From assembly GCF_004151245.1 (NCBI RefSeq), contig NZ_JUIW01000004.1:248001-312000 (forward strand): a stretch of 64,000 nt of DNA, given 5' to 3'. The translations under genes were made by a program, and so were the position numbers. The notes under the pieces are model-generated. The model did no database searches, was not told the origin of the DNA, and saw only the letters and a list, made by a program, of their open reading frames with translations. This DNA is from Flavobacterium beibuense (lineage in GTDB: Bacteria > Bacteroidota > Bacteroidia > Flavobacteriales > Flavobacteriaceae). The number at the start of each line of letters is the position of its first letter. Position 1 is the first letter of the stretch. Shown here piece by piece: positions 53,231-62,653 of the stretch.

Positions 53231-53617
53231 TTATTGCTGTTTAAGTTGGATAATAAACTTTTCAAAAAGCTGAATGGTTTTGGTATTTATTTCCTCTAAG
53301 GACAAACGGTCTTTGGTTTGGTACATCAGCATAAAAGCATAATTACCGGGTATGTTCTCTAACAGCAGGTGCTTATTATGCCTATAGGTTTCCCTTAACA
53401 ATCTTTTGAAATAGTTGCGGTCTACCGCTTTTTTGAAATGTTTTTTAGACACCGAAACCCCTACCTTTATTGGACTTTCGTTTGTTACAGGTAATGGCAC
53501 ATACACCAGTCGTAACGGGTATTTTGAAACCGACCTGCCCTCACTAAACATAAGGTCTATCGTGTTTCTGCTCTTTAGCTTTTCCTCTTTTGGGTATGTG
53601 TATTTCTTTTGTTCCAT
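53231..53617 (-). CDS. rnpA: Ribonuclease P protein component
   Basis: 128 residues from the ATG at 53617. A TTG at 53629 would add four residues but lies in the -7 element. RnpA features: basic N-terminus, SVSKKHFKKAVDRNYFKRLLRETYR (the RNR motif helix) and the KYPLRLVYVPL strand. It binds RNase P RNA for 5' tRNA processing. Unlike the classic rpmH-rnpA arrangement, it heads a unit with DUF4349 and an S41 peptidase. Confidence 0.93.
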   Translation of the reverse strand: MEQKKYTYPKEEKLKSRNTIDLMFSEGRSVSKYPLRLVYVPLPVTNESPIKVGVSVSKKHFKKAVDRNYFKRLLRETYRHNKHLLLENIPGNYAFMLMYQTKDRLSLEEINTKTIQLFEKFIIQLKQQ

Positions 53618-53626
53618 GTACTGGGG

Positions 53627-53634
53627 CAAAGGTA
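53627..53634 (-). promoter_or_regulatory. -7 promoter element of rnpA, close to the start
   Basis: Minus-strand TACCTTTG ends at 53627, 9 bp before the ATG, so the leader should be only a few bases. It rules out the longer start. Confidence 0.6.
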
Positions 53635-53669
53635 CATTTTTTTAAATCAGCTTTATGTTGCTGCAGGTA

Positions 53670-53685
53670 TAAGAAAATTTTCTTA
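53670..53685. promoter_or_regulatory. 16-bp palindrome, candidate operator of the S24 repressor
   Basis: TAAGAAAATTTTCTTA is a perfect 16-bp palindrome 30 bp before the S24 repressor ATG and 36 bp before the rnpA -7 element. Autoregulation is a reasonable guess. Confidence 0.45.
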
Positions 53686-53715
53686 ATATTGTAGTGGAAT
53701 AAAATAGTATGAGTT

Positions 53716-54411
53716 ATGGTTGCGGATCGTTTAAAGAAATATATTGAGACAAGAGAAATTAGCTACTATGCATTTGAAAACAGTATAGATGCAAGCAGGG
53801 GCAGCATTTCTAAAGCAGTGAAAGACAATAAGAGCATAGGCTCTAATGTGCTGGAGAAAATTTTTCAGGTATATAGCGATCTTAATCCGGTTTGGCTTTT
53901 AACCGGAGAAGGAAACATGCTTATAGATAATAATTCTGATGCTATTGCTAACGAAAGGATAATAAGAACCTTTAGTTTAAAAACCGATACAAATATCGAT
54001 TCCCAACAAATTCCTTTATACGATCTTGAAGCTGTGGCAGGTATAGTACCTTTGTTTAATGAGGGCAAAACAGCTGTACCTTCAGATCATATCAGTATTC
54101 CTCATTTACCAAAATGTGACGGAGCTATTTATGTAACCGGAGACAGTATGTATCCTTTACTTAGAAGCGGAGATATTGTACTTTATAAAGAAGTTAAGGA
54201 TATCGTTAATAATATCTTTTGGGGAGAGATGTACCTGCTTAGCATAGACAATGATGGAGAGGAGTATATTACAGTGAAATTTATTGAACGCTCTGAAGAA
54301 CCGGGTATGATTAAACTGGTTAGCGAAAACAAATATCATAAGGACAGGGATATTGAACTTTATAAGGTAAAGGCACTTGCTTTGGTTAAGGCTACTATCC
54401 GAAACAACTAG
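53716..54411 (+). CDS. HTH-type repressor with S24 (LexA-like) peptidase domain
   Basis: 231 residues. The N-terminal HTH (about 1-55, ISYYAFENSIDASRGSISKAVKD) is CI-like. The C-terminal S24 domain has a possible self-cleavage Ala-Gly pair A108-G109 (EAVAGIV), the catalytic S144 in GDSMYPLL and K188 in YITVKFIE. The G109-S144 gap of 35 equals that in LexA. It may be a damage-responsive self-cleaving repressor. It stands alone, and no phage genes surround it. Targets are unknown. Confidence 0.88.
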   Translation: MVADRLKKYIETREISYYAFENSIDASRGSISKAVKDNKSIGSNVLEKIFQVYSDLNPVWLLTGEGNMLIDNNSDAIANERIIRTFSLKTDTNIDSQQIPLYDLEAVAGIVPLFNEGKTAVPSDHISIPHLPKCDGAIYVTGDSMYPLLRSGDIVLYKEVKDIVNNIFWGEMYLLSIDNDGEEYITVKFIERSEEPGMIKLVSENKYHKDRDIELYKVKALALVKATIRNN

Positions 54412-54615
54412 GTTTCTACAAAAAATCCACAATTCTTTCTACACAATTACCCATTATTCCTCACATTTCTGAATGATGAGGTAATTCTGTTTCTCTTATT
54501 AAATAATTGATTTTTAGGCTGTTGAGTATTGGTTTTTAGTTTCATTTTCAAAAAGGCATTGTAATTGGCTTATGTTATATGTTAAGTGAAATATTTAAAA
54601 AACAATAACACGACT

Positions 54616-54840
54616 ATGAAAAAATTATTTTTAAGCGCATTAATGCTTACAGGAGTAATGGCATTTGCACAGGAACAACCAAAAGCACAAACACAAACTC
54701 AGCAACAGCCTGCTAAAACAGAAGAGGTAAAACCTGCTGAAACTGCACAGCCTCAAAAAGCGGAAGAGAAAAAAGCTGAGGCCGTTAAACCTGAAGAAAA
54801 AGCAACTAGAAAGGCAGAACCAGCTAAAAAATCAAGATAA
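54616..54840 (+). CDS. Small secreted low-complexity protein
   Basis: 74 residues from ATG 54616; an upstream start at 54586 is in AT-rich leader sequence. Signal peptide KKLFLSALMLTGVMAFAQ, then a tail composed almost only of Q, K, A, E, P and T (Lys/Glu/Pro repeats). It is probably exported and disordered. No family recognised. A good terminator follows, so it is a real transcription unit. Confidence 0.6.
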   Translation: MKKLFLSALMLTGVMAFAQEQPKAQTQTQQQPAKTEEVKPAETAQPQKAEEKKAEAVKPEEKATRKAEPAKKSR

Positions 54841-54918
54841 GTACTACCCGAATTTAGTGACATCGATTTTTAGCGCCTATATAAAGAAACAGTTTTTTGA
54901 TTCTATTTATCTGTTTCA

Positions 54919-54953
54919 AAAAATCTCCGGCAGTAAATGTCGGAGGTTTTTTG
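54919..54953 (+). terminator. Terminator of the small secreted protein gene
   Basis: Stem of about 8-13 bp including CTCCGGCA with TGTCGGAG (one G-U pair), followed by TTTTTT. Confidence 0.78.
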
Positions 54954-54961
54954 TTATCATG

Positions 54962-54990
54962 AAAAAGCCCCACATTAAGTGGGGCTTTTT
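54962..54990 (-). terminator. Terminator of the M1 peptidase gene
   Basis: Perfect 12-bp stem (54962-54973 with 54979-54990), loop ATTAA, and U-run leftward. It lies 4 bp after the gene and could also work rightward. Confidence 0.88.
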
Positions 54991-54993
54991 ATA

Positions 54994-56883
54994 TTATTGC
55001 TTTACGAAAAAGTTATTTTCCTTGTTTACGTCGGCCATGAGCTCCATAGGGTCTATCATGACTACTTTTATAGCCGATTTAGGCTTGTTTATTGTGAACT
55101 GATAGGTTTGGTGTGCCCAATCCCATTCCGGCAGCACAGTGCGCTTTAATTTGGTGAAAGGATTGTCTTTTATATAGTGCATAAGATTAAGCGGTACATA
55201 AAAGCTTTCCTGAGTACCGTCTTCATACACCACAATTATATCAAGTGGCATAGGCATAAGACCTATACGCTCCAGTGTTACTGTTGTATTACTGTTGTTT
55301 TCAGCAAGATCTTTAATGCTGTAATCAATAGTATTGGTAGTTTGGCACCAGTCGGTTAAATACCAGTCAAGCTCTGCACCCGATACCTTTTCGGCCGTAC
55401 GTATAATATCGTTTGGCGTAGGGTGGGTAAACTTGAAATCGTGATAATAACGCTTAATGGTCTTCATAAGGTTTTCCTGGCCTATGACATCTATAAGTTG
55501 CGACAGGAAAATAGTCCCCTTGCTGTAAGCCGAAATACCATAAAGCATATTTTGAGAATACCTGTCGGCATGAGTGGTAAGCGGTTGCTCATTTCCTGTA
55601 GACACCATATAGAAATAGTTAGAGTAAGCACCTGCCCAAGGGCTTGTTTCCTTTTCTTTCTTGTCGTTAGGAAGTACGGTTTCCATAGCCAAGTCACTTA
55701 TGAAAGAAGTAAATCCTTCGTCCATCCATTCGTGTTTCGATTCATTGCTTGCCAAAATATGCTGAAACCAAGAGTGTGCAAACTCGTGTGCTGTTACACC
55801 AACAAGGCTTCCGTAGCTGCGGTTACCGGTTATAAGGGTACACATGGCATACTCCATACCACCGTCACCACCCTGTACAACAGAATATTGCTTGTAAGGG
55901 TATGGGCCGATGTTTTCATTATAAAATGCTAAAAGCTCAGCCGTTTTAGGCTGCATCTTTTTCCAGCTTTCGTTGTATTTAGGATTGTCTTTGTAGAAGA
56001 AGTGAAGCTCTACACCGTTAGGGCCTATTAACTTATCATGGATATAGTTATTATCTGCACCCCAGGCAAAGTCGTGAACCATAGGTGCTTTAAAATGCCA
56101 GGTAAGCGTTTTTGTCTTTTTAGGATGTTTTACGGTAACTCCTTCATCTTCATAACCTTTTCCTATTTCGCTTTTGTTTTGAAGATACCCTGTACCACCA
56201 ATAGTGTAGTCTTTATCAATAGTAATCTTTACATCAAAATCGCCCCATACGCCATGAAACTCACGGCCAATGTAGGGATCTGCATGCCATCCTTCAAAAT
56301 CATATTCTGCCATTTTAGGGTACCATTGCGTCATGGAAAGCGCAACCCCTTCTTCTGAATTTCTTCCTGAACGGCGCACCTGTAAAGGAACCTGTCCGTC
56401 AAAGTCTAAAGTGAAAGTAGTTGATTTACCCGGTAATAAAGGCGTAGCTAAAGTTACCTCAAGAACAGTACCTGAAACAATGGTTTTAGCTTCCTGACCA
56501 TCCTGTTTAAAGTTGTTTATCTTAAGAAAACCTATTTCATCTGGTTTAAGCGTACTTATACGGCTCTCCTTAATGGTTTCTTCACCTTTCTTAAAGCTTT
56601 TTACCATTCGACTGTCAGGGTCGGCAATAGTTTGCAGGCGTGCATCCATTTCGCTTCCCGGCTGAAAGGCATTGTTGTATAAATGATAAAAAACACGGCG
56701 CAGCGTGTCAGGGGAATTATTAGTATAAACAAGTTCCTGGTTTCCAGTATAACGGAAGGTTTTTACATCCATAGACACATTCATCTTGTAGTCTACGTGC
56801 TGTTGCCAGTAACCAGGGTTAGGGTTGTTTTGTGCAAACAATCCTGTTACCGCAAAAAGTGCAAATAATACTGATTTTTTCAT
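54994..56883 (-). CDS. M1 family metallopeptidase
   Basis: 629 residues with a signal peptide (about 1-17, cleavage before QNN). The zinc site HEFAH (366-370) with E389 is complete, and GGMEYAM (341-347) is the substrate-binding exopeptidase-type loop. The N-terminal beta domain (25-230) is intact. Aminopeptidase activity in the periplasm or outside the cell is expected. It is transcribed leftward after the S8 gene with a terminator between, so the two are separate units. Confidence 0.94.
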   Translation of the reverse strand: MKKSVLFALFAVTGLFAQNNPNPGYWQQHVDYKMNVSMDVKTFRYTGNQELVYTNNSPDTLRRVFYHLYNNAFQPGSEMDARLQTIADPDSRMVKSFKKGEETIKESRISTLKPDEIGFLKINNFKQDGQEAKTIVSGTVLEVTLATPLLPGKSTTFTLDFDGQVPLQVRRSGRNSEEGVALSMTQWYPKMAEYDFEGWHADPYIGREFHGVWGDFDVKITIDKDYTIGGTGYLQNKSEIGKGYEDEGVTVKHPKKTKTLTWHFKAPMVHDFAWGADNNYIHDKLIGPNGVELHFFYKDNPKYNESWKKMQPKTAELLAFYNENIGPYPYKQYSVVQGGDGGMEYAMCTLITGNRSYGSLVGVTAHEFAHSWFQHILASNESKHEWMDEGFTSFISDLAMETVLPNDKKEKETSPWAGAYSNYFYMVSTGNEQPLTTHADRYSQNMLYGISAYSKGTIFLSQLIDVIGQENLMKTIKRYYHDFKFTHPTPNDIIRTAEKVSGAELDWYLTDWCQTTNTIDYSIKDLAENNSNTTVTLERIGLMPMPLDIIVVYEDGTQESFYVPLNLMHYIKDNPFTKLKRTVLPEWDWAHQTYQFTINKPKSAIKVVMIDPMELMADVNKENNFFVKQ

Positions 56884-56892
56884 GGGCTAAAA

Positions 56893-56922
56893 TAAAAAAA
56901 CGGAAGGGAAAGCCCCTTCCGT
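56893..56922 (-). terminator. Terminator of the S8 peptidase gene
   Basis: 9-bp stem ACGGAAGGG/CCCTTCCGT with a 5-base loop, and a run of A on the plus strand giving the U-tract leftward. Confidence 0.85.
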
Positions 56923-56941
56923 CAGTATGGTTTAATGAAAA

Positions 56942-58561
56942 TTATTTTCCTCTTGAAATCTGATCGGCCATGATCAGGGCATTGTAAGCATTTACAATTT
57001 TACCTGATTTTGAAGCCTCGCTGAACATGATTACTTTCTTGTCAGCATCTTCACCTACCTGTACCTGCATCTTTACAGCTAAGCCTGAATCCATAAGGAT
57101 GTGCTTAACCTGAGAAGCAGAAAGTTTAGGGTAGTAAGCACGGATAAGTGCCGCAACACCTGCTGCATTAGGAGATGCCATAGAAGTACCCTGAAGGAAT
57201 TCATAGTGATTATCCGGAGTTGTTGCATAAATTCTCATACCCGGGCTAAATACGTCAACGTTATTTTTACCGTAGTTAGAGAAAGGAGCTACTAAACCTT
57301 TTTCAGTAAGCTTGTTGTTAAGGGCACCAATACAGATAAAGTTATCTGAAATTTCAGGACCTGTAACCATGTTATCGTTAGGATAACGCTCTACACCACC
57401 GTTTTTATCAAGGAAAGTACCCTCATTACCGGCAGCACAAACAATTAGAACGTCTTTTTCTCCTGCATATTTAATAGCATCATATACCCAGTTGCTGTGA
57501 GTAGAGAAGTATTTACCAAAGCTACCGTTAATAACTTTAGCACCATTATCTACAGCATAACGTATAGCAAGGGCAACATCTTTATCATACTCATCTCCAT
57601 CCGGCACAGCTCTTACTGCCATAATTTCCACAACATTGCTGGCAACACCGTCACCGCCAATACCGTTGTTTCTTACCTGAGCGATAATACCAGATACGTG
57701 AGTACCGTGTTTAGCACCGTCTTTATCAGGACCAATTACGTTATTATTACCATAACTTTTAGTGCTGAAATCATCCGGGTTATCGCCTAAAATCTCACGA
57801 GCGTTATATTTTAGGTTCAGGTGGTATTCAAGCTCGTTGTTATAGTGTTCTACACCAGAGTTAACTTCTTTAGCAAGCTCTTCTCTTGTAAGGTCTGCTA
57901 AAATCATTACAAACTGATTTCTTACACCGGCAAGATTAGGGTCTTTTATATCAAGGCCTTTAAGGTCTTCTGCAGTATAATTTTCTTTACCTGTAAGTTC
58001 CTGGAAAGATTTGTCTGCTTTTTGAATAAAGTCCATCTGCATTTTACCTGCAAGAGCGTGGTTGTATTCTTCATCATACTTTTCTTTTGCTCTTTTGTAA
58101 ATAGCAGAACCATCATCACCTTTTTTAAGGATCCTGATGAACTCCATGTTTTCATGGTTAATATCTCCTAAGAAATTCCACCCGTGAATATCGTCTACAT
58201 ATCCGTTATTGTCATCATCAATACCATTACCGGCAATCTCTTTAGGGTTAGTCCAGATTACTGCCTGTAAATCAGGGTGCTCAATGTCAACACCTGAGTC
58301 AATTACACCAACAATAATTTTGTCTGCCTTTTTGTCTTTAAGCAGTTCGCTGTAAGCTCTGTCCACACTCATTCCCGGAATAGTGTCCGTTAACAGGTCC
58401 AGGTGGCTCCAACGCTCTTCCTGTATTTCAGTAAGATCAGCTTTTTTAGCTGTGATAGTCGTATTTATGGCAAGTGGAGTTGCCGTGATTTTTTTTGATG
58501 AACCGCAGCTTGCCAGGAACAATGCCAAGGCAGCCGACAGGTAAATAGACTTAAACTTCAT
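56942..58561 (-). CDS. S8 (subtilisin) family serine peptidase lipoprotein
   Basis: 539 residues with a lipobox ASC at C19. The triad is D88 (VIDSGVDIEHPDL), H285 (HGTHVSGIIA) and S460 (QGTSMASPNAAGV), with oxyanion N379 in AAGNEG. The D-H distance of 197 is far larger than the 30-60 in classical subtilisins, due to an insert of about 140 residues (133-275) rich in helix. It acts outside the inner membrane. No C-terminal secretion domain is visible. GNGIDDDNNGYVDD (111-124) is a Bacteroidota hallmark. Confidence 0.94.
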   Translation of the reverse strand: MKFKSIYLSAALALFLASCGSSKKITATPLAINTTITAKKADLTEIQEERWSHLDLLTDTIPGMSVDRAYSELLKDKKADKIIVGVIDSGVDIEHPDLQAVIWTNPKEIAGNGIDDDNNGYVDDIHGWNFLGDINHENMEFIRILKKGDDGSAIYKRAKEKYDEEYNHALAGKMQMDFIQKADKSFQELTGKENYTAEDLKGLDIKDPNLAGVRNQFVMILADLTREELAKEVNSGVEHYNNELEYHLNLKYNAREILGDNPDDFSTKSYGNNNVIGPDKDGAKHGTHVSGIIAQVRNNGIGGDGVASNVVEIMAVRAVPDGDEYDKDVALAIRYAVDNGAKVINGSFGKYFSTHSNWVYDAIKYAGEKDVLIVCAAGNEGTFLDKNGGVERYPNDNMVTGPEISDNFICIGALNNKLTEKGLVAPFSNYGKNNVDVFSPGMRIYATTPDNHYEFLQGTSMASPNAAGVAALIRAYYPKLSASQVKHILMDSGLAVKMQVQVGEDADKKVIMFSEASKSGKIVNAYNALIMADQISRGK

Positions 58562-58633
58562 AATTCGTTTTATTTAATTTTTAAAATAGGTCTAATGAAT
58601 CCTCAATTTGTTACACAAAAATCTGGATTAACA

Positions 58634-59494
58634 CTAAATTAGTATATCACTACATTTGTAAATGTCTTTTAAACGTACGCCTTTTTCGGTATGTTCTACC
58701 GTAATTATTTCATTATGCGCATCGTGTTCCAGGAAAAGGTAATAGCCATTATCGGCTGCAGCGTTCATAAATTTTGCCTTTTCGTTTAATGTTAAAAGCG
58801 GGCGTGTATCATAACCCATAACATAAGGCAACGGGATATGCCCTGCAGTAGGAAGCAAATCGGCCATAAAAACAATGGTTTTTCCGTTGTAGTTAATGTG
58901 CGGTATCATTTGTTTTTCGGTATGTCCGTCAGCAAAAAAGATACCAAACCCCAATTCACTTTTATCGAGAAAATCACCTTCAGGCCTGTTAATGAACTTA
59001 AGCTGTCCGCTTTCCTGCATTGGCTGGATATTTTCGCTTAGAAAAGAAGCCTTTTCACGGGCATTTGGTTTGATGGCCCATTCCCAATGATTGTCGTTTG
59101 TCCAGAAATTAGCATTTTTAAATGCTACCTCATAGCCGGTACGGTCTTTATTCCACTGCACACTGCCGCCACAATGGTCAAAGTGAAGGTGGGTCATAAA
59201 TACATCGGTAATATCATCCCTGTGAAACCCATACTTGGCTAATGATTTGTCCATAGAATGATCTCCCCAAAGCGAATAGTAGCCAAAAAACTTCTCATTT
59301 TGTTTGTTTCCCATTCCTGTATCTATCAAAATCAGGCGGTTATCATCTTCAATTAAAAGGCACCTTGCCGCAATATCAATCAGATTATTATTATCGGCAG
59401 GGTTGGTTTTACTCCAGATGGTTTTAGGCACAACGCCAAACATAGCGCCGCCATCCAGCTTAAAATTGCCGCTTTCTATAGGGTATAATTTCAT
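58634..59494 (-). CDS. MBL-fold metallo-hydrolase
   Basis: 286 residues with the metal-binding motif HLHFDHCGG and later histidines, as in quorum-quenching-like N-acyl homoserine lactonases and related metallo-beta-lactamase-fold proteins. The opening YPIESGNFKLDGGAMFGVVPK is shared with many Bacteroidota MBL-fold hydrolases. Substrate unknown. It has no signal peptide. It is divergent from sufA. Confidence 0.9.
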   Translation of the reverse strand: MKLYPIESGNFKLDGGAMFGVVPKTIWSKTNPADNNNLIDIAARCLLIEDDNRLILIDTGMGNKQNEKFFGYYSLWGDHSMDKSLAKYGFHRDDITDVFMTHLHFDHCGGSVQWNKDRTGYEVAFKNANFWTNDNHWEWAIKPNAREKASFLSENIQPMQESGQLKFINRPEGDFLDKSELGFGIFFADGHTEKQMIPHINYNGKTIVFMADLLPTAGHIPLPYVMGYDTRPLLTLNEKAKFMNAAADNGYYLFLEHDAHNEIITVEHTEKGVRLKDIYKCSDILI

Positions 59495-59590
59495 CAGAAT
59501 AAGTTTAAAGCTGCCAAATTAATAATTTAACCTCACATAGCGGTATAAGTATTGCTTATAATACAATAAAGAGAAAAAGGTTACTATCTA

Positions 59591-59620
59591 TTGCAATCTG
59601 TAAAAATGGTGGTATCTTTG
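59591..59620 (+). promoter_or_regulatory. Promoter of the suf operon
   Basis: TTG at 59591-59593, 19-bp spacer and TATCTTTG at 59613-59620: a full Bacteroidota consensus, 33 bp before the sufA ATG. Confidence 0.8.
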
Positions 59621-59653
59621 CACTAAATTTAGATTAAATATAAGTATACGATT

Positions 59654-59983
59654 ATGATAAAAGTTTCTGACACAGCAAGAAAGAAAGTCGTAAGCCTGAT
59701 GGAAGACGACGGATTTGATGCTGCTACCGACTATGTTAGGGTAGGGGTTAAAAGTGGCGGATGCTCGGGGTTGTCATACGATTTGAAATTTGACAAAGCG
59801 CTGGGAGAAAATGACAAAGTGTTTGAGGACAACAATATAAAGATAGCCGTTGATAAAAAAAGCTTCCTGTATTTAGCAGGTACAATCCTGGAATATTCAG
59901 GAGGATTAAACGGTAAAGGATTTGTATTTAATAACCCAAATGCCAGCAGAACCTGCGGTTGCGGGGAAAGTTTTTCTTTATAA
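59654..59983 (+). CDS. Iron-sulfur cluster assembly A-type carrier (SufA/IscA)
   Basis: 109 residues with the three conserved cysteines C37 (SGGCSG), C101 and C103 (TCGCG). A-type carriers accept a cluster from the SufBCD scaffold and pass it on. It is the first gene of the suf operon. sufB follows after a 60021-60392 insert gene. Confidence 0.93.
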   Translation: MIKVSDTARKKVVSLMEDDGFDAATDYVRVGVKSGGCSGLSYDLKFDKALGENDKVFEDNNIKIAVDKKSFLYLAGTILEYSGGLNGKGFVFNNPNASRTCGCGESFSL

Positions 59984-60020
59984 GTTTTAAAGTTAAAAGT
60001 TATAAAGTTGTAATGTCTGT

Positions 60021-60392
60021 ATGGCGAAACTAAACTCCTTTGAAGAAATTATTGCATGGCAAAAATCAAGAGAGCTCAATGCCGAAATATACAGAATTAT
60101 AAATGAGAATGAACTGTTTACAAAAGATTATGGGCTGAGAGATCAGATGAGGAGGGCGAGTATCTCAATTTCATCCAATATAGCTGAAGGCTTTGAACGG
60201 GAAACCACAAAGGGATTTATAAGATTTCTTTATATAGCAAAAGCCTCTGCCGGAGAGTTTAGATCTCAATTATATTTAGCTTCAGATTTAGGCTATATTT
60301 CTAATGACGATTTTCAGACACTTAATTTAAAGGTAAATGATATATCAAAGTTGTTAAGTGGTTTTATAAAGTACCTGGCCGGAACTTTATAA
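60021..60392 (+). CDS. Four helix bundle protein (23S-rRNA-IVS-like) inside the suf operon
   Basis: 123 residues with the hallmark MRRASISISSNIAEGFER (44-61) of the TIGR02436-type four helix bundle family. Members first became known from intervening sequences of 23S rRNA genes and also occur as free genes in Bacteroidota. Here it sits between sufA and sufB in the same direction, with AT-rich flanks containing a doubled AACATTAAGAACTT (60391-60420). It looks like an insertion that leaves the operon intact. Function unknown. Confidence 0.88.
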   Translation: MAKLNSFEEIIAWQKSRELNAEIYRIINENELFTKDYGLRDQMRRASISISSNIAEGFERETTKGFIRFLYIAKASAGEFRSQLYLASDLGYISNDDFQTLNLKVNDISKLLSGFIKYLAGTL

Positions 60393-60420
60393 CATTAAGA
60401 ACTTTAAACATTAAGAACTT
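60391..60420. repeat. Two tandem 14-16-bp repeats before sufB
   Basis: AACATTAAGAACTTTA followed by AACATTAAGAACTT. Similar AAGTT-rich sequence lies before the four-helix gene (59985-60012). They may mark insertion boundaries. Confidence 0.6.
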
Positions 60421-60423
60421 AAA

Positions 60424-61872
60424 ATGAGCAAGTACACAGAAGAAGAATTAAAAATCGAACTCGAGAATAAAGAATACGAGTATGGTTTTTATACCGATAT
60501 TGAGTCAGATACGTTTCCTAACGGGTTAAACGAGGATATCATTCGTGCCCTTTCTAACAAGAAAGAAGAGCCGGAATGGATGACTGAGTGGCGCCTTGAA
60601 GCCTTTAGGGCTTGGGAACAAATGGTAGAGCCCGAGTGGGCTAATGTACATTATGAAAAACCTAATTTTCAAGCAATTTCATATTACTCTGCACCATTAA
60701 AAAAACCTAAATATGACAGTCTTGATGAGGTAGATCCTGAGCTTTTGGATACATTCAAAAAACTGGGAATCTCTATAGATGAGCAGAAAAAGCTGGCAGG
60801 TGTGGCTGTAGATATCGTTATGGACTCTGTTTCTGTAGCGACGACCTTCAAGAAAACACTGGCAGAAAAAGGAATTATCTTCTGTTCAATTTCTGAAGCA
60901 ATTAAAGAACATCCTGAACTTGTTAAAAAGTATTTAGGGACTGTAGTGCCGCAAAAAGATAATTTTTATGCTGCACTTAACTCGGCTGTTTTCTCAGACG
61001 GTTCTTTCTGTTATATCCCTAAGGGAGTACGCTGCCCAATGGAGTTATCAACTTACTTCAGGATCAATCAGGCAGGAACAGGACAGTTTGAACGTACACT
61101 TGTAGTGGCTGATGAAGGTAGTTATGTCAGTTACCTTGAAGGCTGTACAGCGCCATCACGTGATGAGAACCAGCTGCATGCCGCAGTTGTAGAACTTATT
61201 GCGCTTGATGATGCCGAGATTAAATATTCTACTGTACAAAACTGGTTCCCCGGGAATAAAGAGGGTAAAGGTGGAGTATACAACTTTGTAACTAAGCGCG
61301 GACTTTGTGAAAAGAACGCAAAAATATCATGGACACAGGTTGAAACAGGATCTGCTGTTACATGGAAGTACCCAAGCTGTGTGCTTAAGGGAGATAATTC
61401 GGTAGGGGAGTTTTACTCTATTGCCGTTACCAATAATTACCAACAGGCAGATACGGGTACAAAAATGATTCACTTAGGGAAAAATACTAAGAGTACCATT
61501 ATTTCTAAAGGTATCTCGGCAGGTAAGTCGCAAAACAGTTACCGTGGTTTGGTTCAGATTGGGGCGAGGGCAGAAAATGCCAGAAACTTCTCTCAATGTG
61601 ACTCATTACTAATGGGTAACAGCTGCGGGGCACATACTTTCCCTTATATAGAGTCTAAAAATACAACAGCTAAAATAGAGCATGAGGCGACAACCAGTAA
61701 AATTGGTGAAGACCAGGTGTTTTACTGTAATCAAAGGGGTATTCCTACAGAGAAGGCTATTGCTCTTATCGTAAACGGTTTCAGTAAAGAAGTATTAAAC
61801 AAGCTTCCTATGGAGTTTGCTGTAGAGGCTCAAAAATTATTAGAGATAAGCCTTGAGGGGTCAGTAGGTTAA
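60424..61872 (+). CDS. sufB: Fe-S cluster assembly protein SufB
   Basis: 482 residues, standard for SufB. The motifs [37 protein letters not shown] and the C-terminal [23 protein letters not shown] are diagnostic, as in the beta-helix scaffold that binds the nascent cluster with SufC and SufD. It is followed 31 bp later by sufC. Confidence 0.97.
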   Translation: MSKYTEEELKIELENKEYEYGFYTDIESDTFPNGLNEDIIRALSNKKEEPEWMTEWRLEAFRAWEQMVEPEWANVHYEKPNFQAISYYSAPLKKPKYDSLDEVDPELLDTFKKLGISIDEQKKLAGVAVDIVMDSVSVATTFKKTLAEKGIIFCSISEAIKEHPELVKKYLGTVVPQKDNFYAALNSAVFSDGSFCYIPKGVRCPMELSTYFRINQAGTGQFERTLVVADEGSYVSYLEGCTAPSRDENQLHAAVVELIALDDAEIKYSTVQNWFPGNKEGKGGVYNFVTKRGLCEKNAKISWTQVETGSAVTWKYPSCVLKGDNSVGEFYSIAVTNNYQQADTGTKMIHLGKNTKSTIISKGISAGKSQNSYRGLVQIGARAENARNFSQCDSLLMGNSCGAHTFPYIESKNTTAKIEHEATTSKIGEDQVFYCNQRGIPTEKAIALIVNGFSKEVLNKLPMEFAVEAQKLLEISLEGSVG

Positions 61873-61903
61873 TTACGAATAAAAATACACCATTATATAT
61901 TTT

Positions 61904-62650
61904 ATGTTATCAATTAAGAATTTACACGCAAGTGTTGAAGATAAGGAGATTTTAAGAGGAATAAACCTTGAAGTAAAAGCGGGAGAGGTACATGCTATAA
62001 TGGGACCTAACGGTTCCGGTAAGAGTACACTTTCATCTGTAATTGCAGGTAAAGAGGAGTATGAAGTTACCGATGGTGAAATTTTTCTTGAAGGTGAAGA
62101 TATAGGTGAGCTTGCACCGGAAGAAAGAGCACACAAAGGTGTTTTCCTTTCTTTCCAGTATCCTGTAGAAATACCGGGAGTTTCGGTTACTAACTTCATG
62201 AAAACGGCAATTAACGAAAGCCGTAAGGCTAAAGGCCTTGAGGAAATGCCGGCTAATGAAATGCTTAAGCTTATCCGTGAAAAATCGGAACTTTTAGAAA
62301 TAGACAGGAAGTTTTTATCACGTTCTTTAAACGAAGGTTTTTCGGGTGGTGAGAAGAAACGTAATGAAATATTCCAGATGGCTATGCTTGAGCCAAAACT
62401 GGCCATTCTTGACGAAACCGATTCAGGACTTGATATCGATGCGCTTCGTATTGTTGCAAACGGGGTTAACAAACTTCGCAGTAAAGACAACGCTGTAGTT
62501 GTTATTACGCACTACCAAAGGCTTCTTGATTATATCGTGCCAGATTATGTACATGTACTTTACAATGGTAAGATCGTAAAATCAGGAGGTAAAGAGCTTG
62601 CATACGAGCTTGAAGAAAAAGGTTACGACTGGATTAAATCGGAAAATTAA
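61904..62650 (+). CDS. sufC: Fe-S cluster assembly ATPase SufC
   Basis: 248 residues, ABC ATPase. Walker [10 protein letters not shown] (34-42), signature FSGGEKKR and Walker [13 protein letters not shown] are present. SufC drives conformational change in SufBCD. It is between sufB and sufD with a 3-bp gap to sufD. Confidence 0.97.
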   Translation: MLSIKNLHASVEDKEILRGINLEVKAGEVHAIMGPNGSGKSTLSSVIAGKEEYEVTDGEIFLEGEDIGELAPEERAHKGVFLSFQYPVEIPGVSVTNFMKTAINESRKAKGLEEMPANEMLKLIREKSELLEIDRKFLSRSLNEGFSGGEKKRNEIFQMAMLEPKLAILDETDSGLDIDALRIVANGVNKLRSKDNAVVVITHYQRLLDYIVPDYVHVLYNGKIVKSGGKELAYELEEKGYDWIKSEN

Positions 62651-62653
62651 GAA

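Noticed and set aside
54857..55102. An 81-residue frame on the plus strand after the small secreted protein
   Set aside because: It runs through two terminators and into the M1 peptidase gene on the other strand.
61873..62490. A 205-residue open frame on the minus strand over sufC
   Set aside because: It is a shadow of sufC: composition is Ser/Leu-rich without family features, and sufC has complete ABC motifs.
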